Below are positions 38,093 through 46,374 of a stretch of DNA of 64,000 nucleotides, piece after piece. Position 1 is the first letter of the stretch; every line of letters begins with the position of its first letter. The stretch is taken from positions 124,001 to 188,000 of the forward strand of contig JAHBYU010000001.1 of assembly GCA_019635775.1 (NCBI GenBank). The letters are read 5' to 3'. The stretch comes from Rhizobiaceae bacterium. Its GTDB lineage: Bacteria; Pseudomonadota; Alphaproteobacteria; Rhizobiales; Rhizobiaceae. The notes beneath the pieces were generated by a model. That model was not told where the DNA came from, made no database searches, and saw only the letters and a list, made by a program, of their open reading frames with translations. A program made the position numbers and the translations under genes.

Positions 38093-39199
38093 ATGACGGA
38101 ATTGCCGGAAGCCGTGAGAATTCGGCTTGAACCCCTCGACCGAACCCTCGAGACGCTTGAGACGCCTTCCGTTCTGATCGACGCAGATGTGGCCGACGCG
38201 AATCTTCGACGCTGGCAGGAACGTTGCGACGAGGCTGGCCTCGCCAACAGGCCGCATATCAAGACGCATCGCTCTGTTGCCTGGGCGTTGCGCCAGGTCG
38301 AGCTTGGGGCAAAGGGCATCACTGTCCAGACAGTCGGAGAGGCCGAGGTTATGGTCGACGCCGGCATTGCCGACCTGTTCCTGACCACCATGACATTCGG
38401 CGAGGCCAAGCTTGCCCGACTGGGGGCAGTTGCGCGGCGGGCAAATTTGTCCGTGGTGGCCGACAACAGGCCGGCCGTCGATGCTATAGCCGGCGTTGCG
38501 AAAGATGCAGCAGCCCAGATCCGTGTCCTGGTTGAATGCGAGACGGGAGCAGGGCGCTGCGGGCTTGCTCACCCCGACGAGATCGCCGAACTGGCGAAAT
38601 ACATTGCCGGCAAGGATGGATTGTCCTTCGGCGGATTGATGACCTACCCGGCCGCCGGCAAGAGACTGCAGGGCGAGCAATTGCTGCAGGGCGCTATCGC
38701 CGCCTGCAAGGCAGCCGGGCTCGAGGTGCCAGTCGTGTCCTCGGGCGGCAGTCCCGACATGTGGCTGGATGAGGGTCTCGCCCCCATCACGGAGTATCGC
38801 GCAGGTACCTATATCTACAACGACCGGGCCCTGCTGTCGCGACATACGGCCAGCCTTGACCAATGCGCGATGACGGTGCTTGCCACGGTCGTCAGCCGCC
38901 CCACACCCGATCGCGCAATCATTGACGCGGGTTCCAAGGCGCTGACCTCCGACCTGCTCGGACTGAACGGATATGGCATGGTGCAGGAGCATCCCGAAGC
39001 GATCATCTACCAGCTCAATGAGGAGCATGGTCTGATCGACGTGTCGAAATGTGCCGTCCCGCCGCAAGTTGGCGACCGTATCCACATATTGCCCAACCAC
39101 ACATGCGTGGTCTCGAATCTTTTCGACCGCACGGTCCTGGTGAGTGGCGGCAAGCTCGTCGGCGCATTGCCGGTCGATGCGCGCGGCAAGTCGAACTGA
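38093..39199 (+). CDS. Fold-III PLP enzyme, D-threonine aldolase / D-serine dehydratase family
   Basis: A 368-residue protein of the DSD1/DTA family. LETPSVLIDADVADANLRRW begins the alanine-racemase-like barrel, RPHIKTHRS holds the PLP Lys, and the C-terminal HILPNHTC gives the His and Cys that bind the divalent metal in D-serine dehydratase and D-threonine aldolase. GAG-G lies 10 bases before the ATG at 38093. RidA directly downstream favours a dehydratase that releases an enamine or imine, over an aldolase. The true substrate may be a beta-hydroxy-D-amino acid. Confidence 0.88.
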   Translation: MTELPEAVRIRLEPLDRTLETLETPSVLIDADVADANLRRWQERCDEAGLANRPHIKTHRSVAWALRQVELGAKGITVQTVGEAEVMVDAGIADLFLTTMTFGEAKLARLGAVARRANLSVVADNRPAVDAIAGVAKDAAAQIRVLVECETGAGRCGLAHPDEIAELAKYIAGKDGLSFGGLMTYPAAGKRLQGEQLLQGAIAACKAAGLEVPVVSSGGSPDMWLDEGLAPITEYRAGTYIYNDRALLSRHTASLDQCAMTVLATVVSRPTPDRAIIDAGSKALTSDLLGLNGYGMVQEHPEAIIYQLNEEHGLIDVSKCAVPPQVGDRIHILPNHTCVVSNLFDRTVLVSGGKLVGALPVDARGKSN

Positions 39200-39210
39200 A
39201 AGGAAAAACG

Positions 39211-39573
39211 ATGACCAGACAGCATTTTGGAACCTCTCATGTCCCGCTTTCGCCGGCTGTGAGGGCAGGCGATTTCGTTTATGTCTCCGGACAGGTTCCG
39301 GTTGTGGATGGCAAGATCATCGAAGGAGGGATAGCCGAGCAGACAACGAAGGTGCTGGAAAACATCTCCTCTGTTCTCAAGCTTGCGGGTTGCGAGATGT
39401 CGGATGTGGTCAAGACGACCGCATGGCTGAAGCATGCGGAGGATTTCGCAGGCTTCAATGCGGCCTATGCAAAGTTCTTTCCGACAAATCCGCCGGCGCG
39501 TTCCACGGCCGAGTCGCGGCTGATGATCGACATCCTCGTCGAGATCGAGGCTATCGCCTACAAGCCACTGTAG
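39211..39573 (+). CDS. RidA family enamine/imine deaminase
   Basis: A 120-residue protein with AAGGAA before the ATG at 39211. It has the RidA pattern VRAGDFVYVSGQVP near residue 18, NISSVLKLAGCEMSDVVKTTAWL, and NPPARSTAESRL near 95 with the Arg that binds the substrate carboxylate. RidA hydrolyses 2-aminoacrylate and related imines made by PLP enzymes. It is the last gene of the operon, 11 bases after the fold-III PLP enzyme, and converges on the fuconate dehydratase gene. Confidence 0.93.
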   Translation: MTRQHFGTSHVPLSPAVRAGDFVYVSGQVPVVDGKIIEGGIAEQTTKVLENISSVLKLAGCEMSDVVKTTAWLKHAEDFAGFNAAYAKFFPTNPPARSTAESRLMIDILVEIEAIAYKPL

Positions 39574-39596
39574 CCAGTTCCGGAGATCGGGGCGCT

Positions 39597-40874
39597 TCAG
39601 CCCCGGAAAGTGTTTTCAGCGATGGAGTCCGGCTTCATCTCGATTGAAAAGCCGGGTGCCTTCGGCGGCATGTAGGCCGCGCTCCTGATGACGCAGGGCT
39701 CCAGAAAATGCTCGTGCAGGTGGTCGACATACTCGATCACCCGCCCCTCTTTCGTACCCGACACGGCGATATAGTCGATCATCGACAGATGCTGGACGTA
39801 TTCGCAAAGGCCAACGCCGCCCGCATGAGGCCATACGGGAAGCTCGTATTTCGCTGCGAGAAGCAGCACGGCCAGCACCTCGTTCAACCCGCCCATCCGG
39901 CAGGAATCGATCTGCACGATGTCGATGGCGCCCCCGGCGATGAACTGCTTGAACATGATGCGGTTCTGGCACATCTCGCCTGTAGCCACTTTCATAGGTG
40001 CGACGGCGTCGCGGATCTTCCTGTGGCCTGCCACATCGTCCGGGCTGGTCGGCTCTTCGATGAAGAACGGCCTTGAGAATGCCAGTTCCCTCAGCCAATC
40101 CACCGCCTGACCGACCTCCCATACCTGATTGGCGTCGATCATCAGGTACCGATCCGGACCGATCACCTCGCAAGCGATGGTTAGCCGGCGGATGTCATCG
40201 GCCAGATCGCGGCCAACCTTCATCTTCACATGATTGAAACCGGCGTCGATGGCTTCCTGACAGAGACGGCGCAGCTTGTCGTCGTCGTATCCGAGCCAGC
40301 CGGCCGAGGTCGTGTAGCAGGCATAGCCTTCGCGCTCCAAGGTGGAGGTCCGTTCGGCCTTGCCGGCTTCGGCCTTTTTTAGGATAGCCAGTGCTTCGTC
40401 ACGGGTTATCGCATCGGTCAGGTAGCGGAAGTCGACGATGTCGACGATCTGTTCGGGCGTCATCTCGCCCACCAGTTGCCACACGGGCTTGCCGGCTTCC
40501 TTGGCCCAGAGATCCCAGAACGCGTTGACGACCGCCCCAACGGCGAGATGCATGGCGCCTTTGTCGGGACCGATCCAGCGCAACTGGCTGTCGCCGGTGA
40601 GGTAGTGCCAGAACTCGCCTGGATTTTCCTTCATCCGGTCGAGGTCCTGCCCGACGACGAGATGGCGCATCGCCTCGATCGCGGCGTAGCAAATCTCGTT
40701 GCCGCGCCCGATGGTGAAGGTCAGCCCGTGCCCGGCAAGGCCGGGCCTGTCGGTGTCGAGGATCACATAGGCCGCCGAATAATCGGGATCCGGATTCATC
40801 GCGTCCGAACCGTCGAGATGCTGCGACGTCGGAAAACGGAGGTCGAAAACGCGAAGTCCGGTTACGCGTGTCAT
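39597..40874 (-). CDS. fucD: L-fuconate dehydratase
   Basis: A 425-residue enolase-superfamily enzyme close to L-fuconate dehydratase (Xanthomonas and human ENOSF1 type). DRPGLAGHGLTFTIGRGNEICYAA in the capping domain and HAGGVGLCEYVQHLSMID near 350 are characteristic. Catalytic and metal residues are seen in KMKVGRD (KxK), MIDANQVW, FIEEPTSPDD and ATGEMCQN. It converts L-fuconate to 2-keto-3-deoxy-L-fuconate in the cytosol. The start MTRVTGLRVFDLRFPTS is at 40874; the open frame extends upstream only into the SDR gene. Confidence 0.93.
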   Translation of the reverse strand: MTRVTGLRVFDLRFPTSQHLDGSDAMNPDPDYSAAYVILDTDRPGLAGHGLTFTIGRGNEICYAAIEAMRHLVVGQDLDRMKENPGEFWHYLTGDSQLRWIGPDKGAMHLAVGAVVNAFWDLWAKEAGKPVWQLVGEMTPEQIVDIVDFRYLTDAITRDEALAILKKAEAGKAERTSTLEREGYACYTTSAGWLGYDDDKLRRLCQEAIDAGFNHVKMKVGRDLADDIRRLTIACEVIGPDRYLMIDANQVWEVGQAVDWLRELAFSRPFFIEEPTSPDDVAGHRKIRDAVAPMKVATGEMCQNRIMFKQFIAGGAIDIVQIDSCRMGGLNEVLAVLLLAAKYELPVWPHAGGVGLCEYVQHLSMIDYIAVSGTKEGRVIEYVDHLHEHFLEPCVIRSAAYMPPKAPGFSIEMKPDSIAENTFRG

Positions 40875-40914
40875 GTCGGTTATCCCGATTGGCGTGTTGA
40901 TGCTGGGGCGGTCG

Positions 40915-41646
40915 TCAGATCGTCCAGCCGCCGTCGATGTTGTAGGCCTGTCCCGTCGTGTAGGTGGCGCCAGCGAGATAGACCACGAGATCGGCGATCT
41001 CTTCCGGGGTACCGATGCGCCCGATCGGCTGGCGGGCCACAAAGGCCTTCTTCGCTGCCTCGTAATCGCCCTGCGCGCGCAGACGGTCATCCAGCGACGG
41101 GCTTTCGACTGTGCCGGGGCAGATACAGTTGCATCGAATGCCCTTGCCGACGAAGTCCGCTGCAACGGCCTTCGTCAGGCCGATGACAGCCGCCTTGGTC
41201 ACGCCGTAGGCGAAGCGGTTCGGCACACCTTTTACGCTGCCGGCAACAGACGCGATGTTGACGATGGCGCCGTCCCCGCGCTCCAGCATGCCGGGCAGGA
41301 CCGCCCGGATGGTGCGGATCATCGAGCGGACGTTGAGGTCGACTGCGAAGTCGAAATCCTTGTCCTGCATTTCGAGGATATTGCCGGCATGCACGAAGCC
41401 TGCGCAATTCGCCAGCACGTCGACCTTGCCGATGCCGTCGACGAAGCTCTTAACGGCCTCGTCGGAAAGCACGTCGAGCCTGCCTGTGGTGATGTTCGGG
41501 TCCGAGGCGATCTCCGCCAGCCGTTCGGTGTTGACGTCAGTGGCATGGACCACGGCGCCGGCTCGTGCGAAGGCTATCGCAGTCGCTCGGCCAATGCCCT
41601 GCGCTGCTGCTGTGACAAGTACGGTTTTTCCGGCGAGGTCACTCAT
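40915..41646 (-). CDS. SDR, probable 2-keto-3-deoxy-L-fuconate dehydrogenase
   Basis: A 243-residue SDR starting MSDLAGKTVLVTAAAQGIGR. The cofactor site is TAAAQGIG, DV after beta-2 favours NAD, and the catalytic set is Ser in NIASVAGS and YGVTKAA. CNCICPGTVESPSLDDRL is shared with the BDH2/2-keto-3-deoxy-L-fuconate dehydrogenase group. It sits 40 bases upstream of fucD on the same strand, the order expected for the non-phosphorylated L-fucose pathway. An in-frame ATG at 41670 is an alternative start. Confidence 0.88.
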   Translation of the reverse strand: MSDLAGKTVLVTAAAQGIGRATAIAFARAGAVVHATDVNTERLAEIASDPNITTGRLDVLSDEAVKSFVDGIGKVDVLANCAGFVHAGNILEMQDKDFDFAVDLNVRSMIRTIRAVLPGMLERGDGAIVNIASVAGSVKGVPNRFAYGVTKAAVIGLTKAVAADFVGKGIRCNCICPGTVESPSLDDRLRAQGDYEAAKKAFVARQPIGRIGTPEEIADLVVYLAGATYTTGQAYNIDGGWTI

Positions 41647-41712
41647 CTCTGGTCCATTCCTGATGTTCAATTCGCGTTGGCTGCCTTCACTGATGCGGCA
41701 GGCAGTCAGGCC

Positions 41713-42162
41713 CTATTTCTTTTCTCGCCGTTCGACAATGTAGATGTGGTCTGCTGCGAGAACGACGTTGCCGCGCTGGTTGATAACTTCCACCCGCTCG
41801 ACGACGCGACCATGATTTGGCCGCTTCGGATCGTCCTCTTTTGAGGCAATGGTGGTGCGGGTCTTGATCGTGTCACCTATGAAAACGGGCTTGATGAAGC
41901 GCAACCGGTCGTAGCCGTAGGAGAAGGCGACCGGATTGACCACGCTTGCCGTCAGTCCGACGCCGATGGAGAACACCATCGTGCCATGTGCGATGCGTTG
42001 GCCAAACTCCGTTCCCTTCATGAACTCGGCATCCATGTGGTGCGGAAAGAAGTCGCCGGTGTGCCCTGCATGGACGACGAAGTCGGTTTCAGTGATGGTG
42101 CGGCCAAATGTGGTTCGGCCATCCCCGATTTCATATTCCTCGAAGTAGGTGGTCTGTTCCAT
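41713..42162 (-). CDS. MaoC-like hydratase/dehydratase
   Basis: A 149-residue hot-dog-fold protein. [26 protein letters not shown] holds the catalytic Asp and His of R-specific hydratases, and [15 protein letters not shown] is the second motif. Family members hydrate enoyl-CoA or dehydrate methylmalyl/mesaconyl-type compounds. Its place in a sugar-acid cluster is unusual, since such clusters do not normally run through CoA esters. Its ATG overlaps the stop of the dead Gfo/Idh gene by one base (TGATG). Confidence 0.9.
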   Translation of the reverse strand: MEQTTYFEEYEIGDGRTTFGRTITETDFVVHAGHTGDFFPHHMDAEFMKGTEFGQRIAHGTMVFSIGVGLTASVVNPVAFSYGYDRLRFIKPVFIGDTIKTRTTIASKEDDPKRPNHGRVVERVEVINQRGNVVLAADHIYIVERREKK

Positions 42163-43230
42163 CAGGGCTTCTTCGCTAAAGGCGTGGCTGGCGCCGCGCT
42201 CGATTGATACGCTGCCTCGACAAGCGCCATGGTATTCCAGGCGTCTTCGACCGAGCCGATGAGTATGCTATCCTCGCCGGAGACGAAACGCTGCAGGTTG
42301 GCCATGCGCCCGACGAAGCCGTCTGGGAACCATGTGCCCTTGAGCGGGACATCAATCCAAGTGCTTCCACCTCTTGGGTATATTTCTAGGATATCCGGTT
42401 CGCCCCGCGGGTAGGCGAGATTGACGCCCAGTTTCAGGTAGGCCGCGCCCTCAGTGCCGCAGACGCGGAATTCGCAGGCCTGGTGTTTGCGACCAAAGGC
42501 GTGGTCGTGATTGATCGACAGGTTGCAGCGGACCAGGTCGCCGTAGTCGAGGATGGCGCTTGTTCGGGTCTGGGCGATTTTGTGGTTCGGATGCCCCACC
42601 GTCTTTGCGTGTACGCCGGCAGGGTCGCCGAGTACCTGCCGGATCAGGTCGAGATAATGGATGGAGTGAAGGGCGATCTCGACGCGCGGCTCCCGCGCAA
42701 CGAAATCCCATAGGCTCCAAGGTGTGGAAAGGGCTACGAAGACGTCGAAGTCCACAACGTCGCCGAGCCAACCCTTTGCGATGGCGTCCTTGGGCCAGCA
42801 TCATCGGCGCAAAGCGAAGCTGGAAATTCACGGCTGCAATGAGGTTCTTTCAGCGGCAGATCTGCAGCAATTCGGTCGCCGCAGCCAGATTGCCTCCCAT
42901 CGGTTTCTGGATGAGTACGGCGGCCCCATCTGGCAGCGCTTCGAGTACCGTGGCATGGGCTGCGGGTGGCGTGGCAAGATCGAAGATCACGCCTTCCACC
43001 GCCGTAGCCTCTTCGACCGATCTGAAGGCGACAGTGTTCCAGGCGTGGGCAAGCCTCTTTGACTTGTCCATGTCGGGATCATAGAGGCCGGCGATTGGTG
43101 TTCCGCCTTTCCGGTATGCAGGATAGTGCGCGTCGCTGACGATCGAGCCCGCACCAAAGGTCACGACCGGACGCGGCTTTGACGGTGCCGGCCATGACTG
43201 TGCGAGTGATGAAGGATCGAAGGTTGTCAC
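42162..43230 (-). pseudogene. Dead Gfo/Idh/MocA oxidoreductase gene (stop codon plus frameshift)
   Basis: The N-terminal part reads 126 residues from 43230 (VVTFGAGSIVSDAHYPAYRK, IQKPMGGNLAAATELLQICR) and hits TGA at 42852-42850. The same frame then continues the protein (KNLIAAVNFQLRFAPMMLA) until about 42793, where one base too many (or two too few) in the CTGGCCCAAGG stretch changes frame. From there KDAIAKGWLGDVVDFDVFVAL runs in another frame to the normal end at 42162. Two independent lesions make a sequencing error unlikely to explain both. Residual similarity remains high, so the loss is recent. Repair would give a protein of about 355 residues. Confidence 0.88.
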
Positions 43231-43233
43231 GGC

Positions 43234-43563
43234 TCAGTCTACGTGGAAGACATTTTCCATTTGCGCCCACCATTCACCTTCCTTGCGGGTGGGCAGCGGA
43301 GCCTGCATGGGTTCGCAGATCGCCCACCATTCCTGCGTCTTGGGGTCGGCGGCCATCTTTGCTGTATCGGCTGCCCAGTCGGTGCCGTGATACTCGAAAT
43401 AGGCGAAGAGCAGGTTCTCCGGCTCTTTCAGGAAGATCGTGTAGTTCCTGATGTTGCAGGCTTCGATCGTGGCCAATACCTCCGGCCAGACGTCCGCGTG
43501 TATGCGCTTGTACTCGTCTATTGCTTCCGGCCTGATGCCGAGCACGCTTCCCATTCGCTGCAT
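43234..43563 (-). CDS. L-rhamnose/L-fucose mutarotase family protein
   Basis: A 109-residue RhaM-type protein (COG3254) with a clear AAGGAGG site before the ATG at 43563. QRMGSVLGIRPEAIDEYKRIH, WPEVLATIEACNIRNYTIFL, LFAYFEYHG and PMQAPLP span the whole family length; the His and Tyr residues are those used to interconvert alpha and beta anomers. In this cluster the likely substrate is L-fucose or a related 6-deoxysugar. Its stop is 3 bases before the start of the dead Gfo/Idh gene. Confidence 0.9.
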   Translation of the reverse strand: MQRMGSVLGIRPEAIDEYKRIHADVWPEVLATIEACNIRNYTIFLKEPENLLFAYFEYHGTDWAADTAKMAADPKTQEWWAICEPMQAPLPTRKEGEWWAQMENVFHVD

Positions 43564-43574
43564 ATGTTCCTCCT

Positions 43575-44687
43575 TTATGCGACGACCGTCTTGTCGAATT
43601 CGGGGATGCTGAGGCTTTTCACCTTGTCCCAGTCCCAGTCGATGCCAATGCCAGGTTCTATTGGTGCATAGCCGTATCCGTTCTCGATCCGCATCTGCTT
43701 GCCTGTCAGGTCGTCGATCTGTGGAATGTACTCGACGTATTTTCCGTTTTGGACGGCGCAAACCAGGCTTACGTGCAGTTCCATCAGGAAGTGGGGGCAG
43801 ACCGGAATATCGAATGCCTCAGCCGCATGTGCGACTTTCAGCCAGGGCGTGATGCCACCGATACGGCCGACATCCACCTGCACGATGTTGCAGCCGCCCT
43901 TCTGCATGTATTCGCGGAAATGGCGGATGGAATACAGGGATTCGCCAATAGCGATCGGCGTTGACGTCGAGCGTGACAGCCGGACATGGCCGTCTATGTC
44001 GTCTGCGGGAAGGGGCTCCTCGATCCACGCGAGGTCGAGCTCGCGCAGGCGTTCGGCGCGGCGGATGGCTTCATCAATCGAAAATCCCTGATTGCAGTCG
44101 GTCATGATCTCGTAGGAGTCGCCGAGTGCTTCGCGAACGGCGGAAAGCCGGGCGAAGTCTTCCGCTCCGGTCGGCTTGCCGATCTTCACCTTGGAGCCAC
44201 GAAAGCCTTTGTCCCTGGCCTGAAGCGCGTCGTCAACCAGAGCCTGCGCCTCAATGTGAAGCCAGCCACCCTCGGTTGTGTAGAGCGGAGCCTTTTCCTT
44301 CGCGCCGCCTGCCAGTTTCCACATCGGCAGACCCTGCTTCTTTGCCCGCAGATCCCACAGCGCCGTGTCGATCGCAGCAAGGGCGATAGAGGTGATGGCG
44401 CCGATAGTCGTGGCGTGGGTGGCGAATTCGAGCTTGTGCCAGATCGCTTCGATCATGTCGGCGTCATCGCCGATGATGCGGGGCGCCAGGTGGTCCGCCA
44501 GCAGACGCATCACCGAGGAACCGCCTGTACCGATGGTGTAGGAATAACCCGTTCCCACCGCGCCGTCGGCGTCGGTGATGGTGACGATCGGCGTCTCCTG
44601 CGACACGAAGCTCTGGATCGCGTCGGTGCGCAAGACCTTCGGCTTCAGGTCCACCATCCGCAACTCGACTTTTTCGATTCTGGCCAT
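43575..44687 (-). CDS. Enolase-superfamily (mandelate racemase/muconate lactonizing) enzyme
   Basis: A 370-residue protein starting MARIEKVELRMVDLKPKVLR with GGGAAG upstream of the ATG at 44687. The barrel carries SKVKIGKP (KxK base), TDCNQG, WIEEPLPADD and IGESL as metal ligands, and the C-terminal PHFLMELHVSL places a His, with an MLE/MR-like fold. It should dehydrate or racemise an acid sugar. It is the first gene of the minus-strand cluster and faces the IclR gene. It differs enough from fucD to imply a second acid-sugar substrate or step. Confidence 0.88.
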   Translation of the reverse strand: MARIEKVELRMVDLKPKVLRTDAIQSFVSQETPIVTITDADGAVGTGYSYTIGTGGSSVMRLLADHLAPRIIGDDADMIEAIWHKLEFATHATTIGAITSIALAAIDTALWDLRAKKQGLPMWKLAGGAKEKAPLYTTEGGWLHIEAQALVDDALQARDKGFRGSKVKIGKPTGAEDFARLSAVREALGDSYEIMTDCNQGFSIDEAIRRAERLRELDLAWIEEPLPADDIDGHVRLSRSTSTPIAIGESLYSIRHFREYMQKGGCNIVQVDVGRIGGITPWLKVAHAAEAFDIPVCPHFLMELHVSLVCAVQNGKYVEYIPQIDDLTGKQMRIENGYGYAPIEPGIGIDWDWDKVKSLSIPEFDKTVVA

Positions 44688-44939
44688 CGCGTTTTCTTCC
44701 CTTTGTTCCGTTAGCAAGGACGTGCCCGTATCGGTCGCGAATAGGTGTGCCTGCGACAGGTCCATGCTCATTGTTATGTGCCACCGGTTCCCAATGCCAG
44801 CACCCTTGCACCGGGGCAAACGCCGGATCGCAATCCCTACATAGCCCTCCACGCTCAACGGCTGGGTGAATCTTTCATTTGTAAAACATACTTTTATCCT
44901 GGCGTTAAGCAGTCGGATTGTTCCCTTCGACAATTTTGG

Positions 44940-44951
44940 ACTATGCATAGT
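44940..44951. promoter_or_regulatory. Perfect 12-bp palindrome upstream of the IclR gene
   Basis: ACTATGCATAGT lies 29 bases before the TTG start of the regulator and overlaps a possible -10 (TATGCA). It is a candidate autoregulatory operator. The whole divergent spacer 44688-44980 (293 bases) holds no gene; its right half is A+T-rich. Confidence 0.45.
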
Positions 44952-44980
44952 TGCAGAAGAAAATTCATGGGGAGGGGGAA

Positions 44981-45781
44981 TTGGCGGAGACGGATGCCGA
45001 TTCGGAGGTGGATCGCTATCGTGCGCCTGCGCTCGACAAGGGGCTGGATATCCTCGAGCTGTTGGCGGGAGTAGACGGCGGCCTGACTCAGGCAGAGATT
45101 GCAAAGGGGCTTCAGCGAAGCCCGAATGAATTCTATCGCATGCTCGACCGTCTTGTCCGGCGGGGCTATGTCACGAGGCTGGAGGGCGACCGGTATTCGC
45201 TGACGTTGAAGCTCTTTGGGCTTGCCCAGCTCCATGCGCCGGTGCGCCGGCTGGTATCCTATGCGACGCCGTTGATGCGAGAACTTGCCGACAGGTCGTT
45301 CCAGGCAAATCAACTGGTGGTTTTCGATCGTGGTTCTGCCGTGGTGATCGCGCAGCAGGAGGCTCCCGGCTACTGGGGCATCTCGATACGGGTCGGTTCG
45401 CACATTAGCCTTTTCGACACGGGTTCAGGACATGTGTTGCTTGCATTCCGTCCGCAGGCCGAGCGACTGATGATGATTGCCGAACAGGCGCAACGCGACG
45501 ATCGGCAGGGTCAGTCCGCCGAGTTTTTCGCGCGGCTGGATCAGGTGCGTGAGCGTGGCTACGAAATGATGTCCAGCCTGCAGACTGCAGGAGTCTACAA
45601 CCTGTCCGCGCCTGTGCTGGGTGCCGACGGACGTTCGATCGCGGCCCTCACCGTGCCCTACATAACGCTTGTAAACGCTCCCGAAGCCCCGGACATCACA
45701 CACACGATCCAACTTCTGCTGGCGACTGCGGAGAAGCTGTCCCAACTCGCCGGCTCAGACGTGAAGCAGGGGCGACTGTGA
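44981..45781 (+). CDS. IclR-family transcriptional regulator
   Basis: A 266-residue regulator. I choose the TTG at 44981 because GGGGAGGGGG lies directly upstream; no ATG fits. The winged helix spans residues about 15-75 (ALDKGLDILELLAGVDGGLTQAEIAKGLQRSPNEFYRMLDRLVRRGYV), and the effector domain about 90-260 includes TGSGHVLLAF and LSAPVLGADGRSIAALTVPYI. It is divergent from the acid-sugar cluster, so it probably controls it in response to a sugar acid. Its end overlaps the dead binding-protein gene on the other strand by 27 bases. Confidence 0.92.
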   Translation: MAETDADSEVDRYRAPALDKGLDILELLAGVDGGLTQAEIAKGLQRSPNEFYRMLDRLVRRGYVTRLEGDRYSLTLKLFGLAQLHAPVRRLVSYATPLMRELADRSFQANQLVVFDRGSAVVIAQQEAPGYWGISIRVGSHISLFDTGSGHVLLAFRPQAERLMMIAEQAQRDDRQGQSAEFFARLDQVRERGYEMMSSLQTAGVYNLSAPVLGADGRSIAALTVPYITLVNAPEAPDITHTIQLLLATAEKLSQLAGSDVKQGRL

Positions 45782-46374
45782 AAAGCTTTTCTGGAACAGC
45801 ACGTTCAGGTCGGCGATGAGCCGGGAACTCTTTTCGTTTTGCTTCAGCGCTTCGTTGATGCGATCCGAGGCTTCCTGCTGGAAGGCCATGTAACCGTCGT
45901 GGCGCGGCCGCACCCAGGCGCTCTCGAGGGTCTTGCGGGTATTGCGGTGAAAGTCGGCGGTCGCCTCGTTGACATTGCCATCCGCCCAGCCGGCATTATG
46001 GCCGGGTTGGCCTCCTGATGCGGCGTAGGGGCTAGTTTGCAAGTCACCCCCTGCGATCCAATACGCGAAATCGATGGCCGCTTTCTTCGCCTCGGAGAAA
46101 GCAGAGACAGCTATGCCGGTTCCGCTTCCCGACCAGGAATGTCCAGTGGTTCCAGACAGCCCTCGTGTGTGATCTGGCCGACATGTGGATGATCAATCAC
46201 GATGAGGTCGTAAGCTCGCGCAAGCTCCTCGACAGGAAAGGACTCGAAGCCCTGCAAGGAGCGCTTGTCCCACTCTATGGTAATTCCTGTCTTCCCGGCC
46301 CAGATTGCCGAGCACGCGACCATCGGGTCGTAGCCGCGCGGATGGCTCCAGGTCATGCCCGTCAATTTGGTCAC
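45755..46374 (-). pseudogene. ABC solute-binding protein gene with internal deletion
   Basis: Starting at GTG 46374 the frame gives the N-terminus of a family-1 extracellular solute-binding protein (TKLTGMTWSHPRGYDPMV, then VIDHPHVGQITHEGCLEPLD) and stops after 87 residues. The C-terminal part of the same family continues in another frame from about 46155 (GTTGHSWSGSGTGIAVSAFS, FAYWIAGGDLQTSPYAASGGQPGH) to 45755. About 200 residues of the middle are missing, and no signal peptide is seen. So this is an internal deletion, not one base error. The start overlaps the CoA-transferase stop (GTGA), showing it was once translated from that operon. No partner permease or ATPase lies next to it. Confidence 0.85.

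Noticed and set aside
42850-42852. TGA read as selenocysteine in the Gfo/Idh gene
   Set aside because: There is no SECIS-like structure evident, the family has no Sec at this place, and a frameshift follows 60 bases later.
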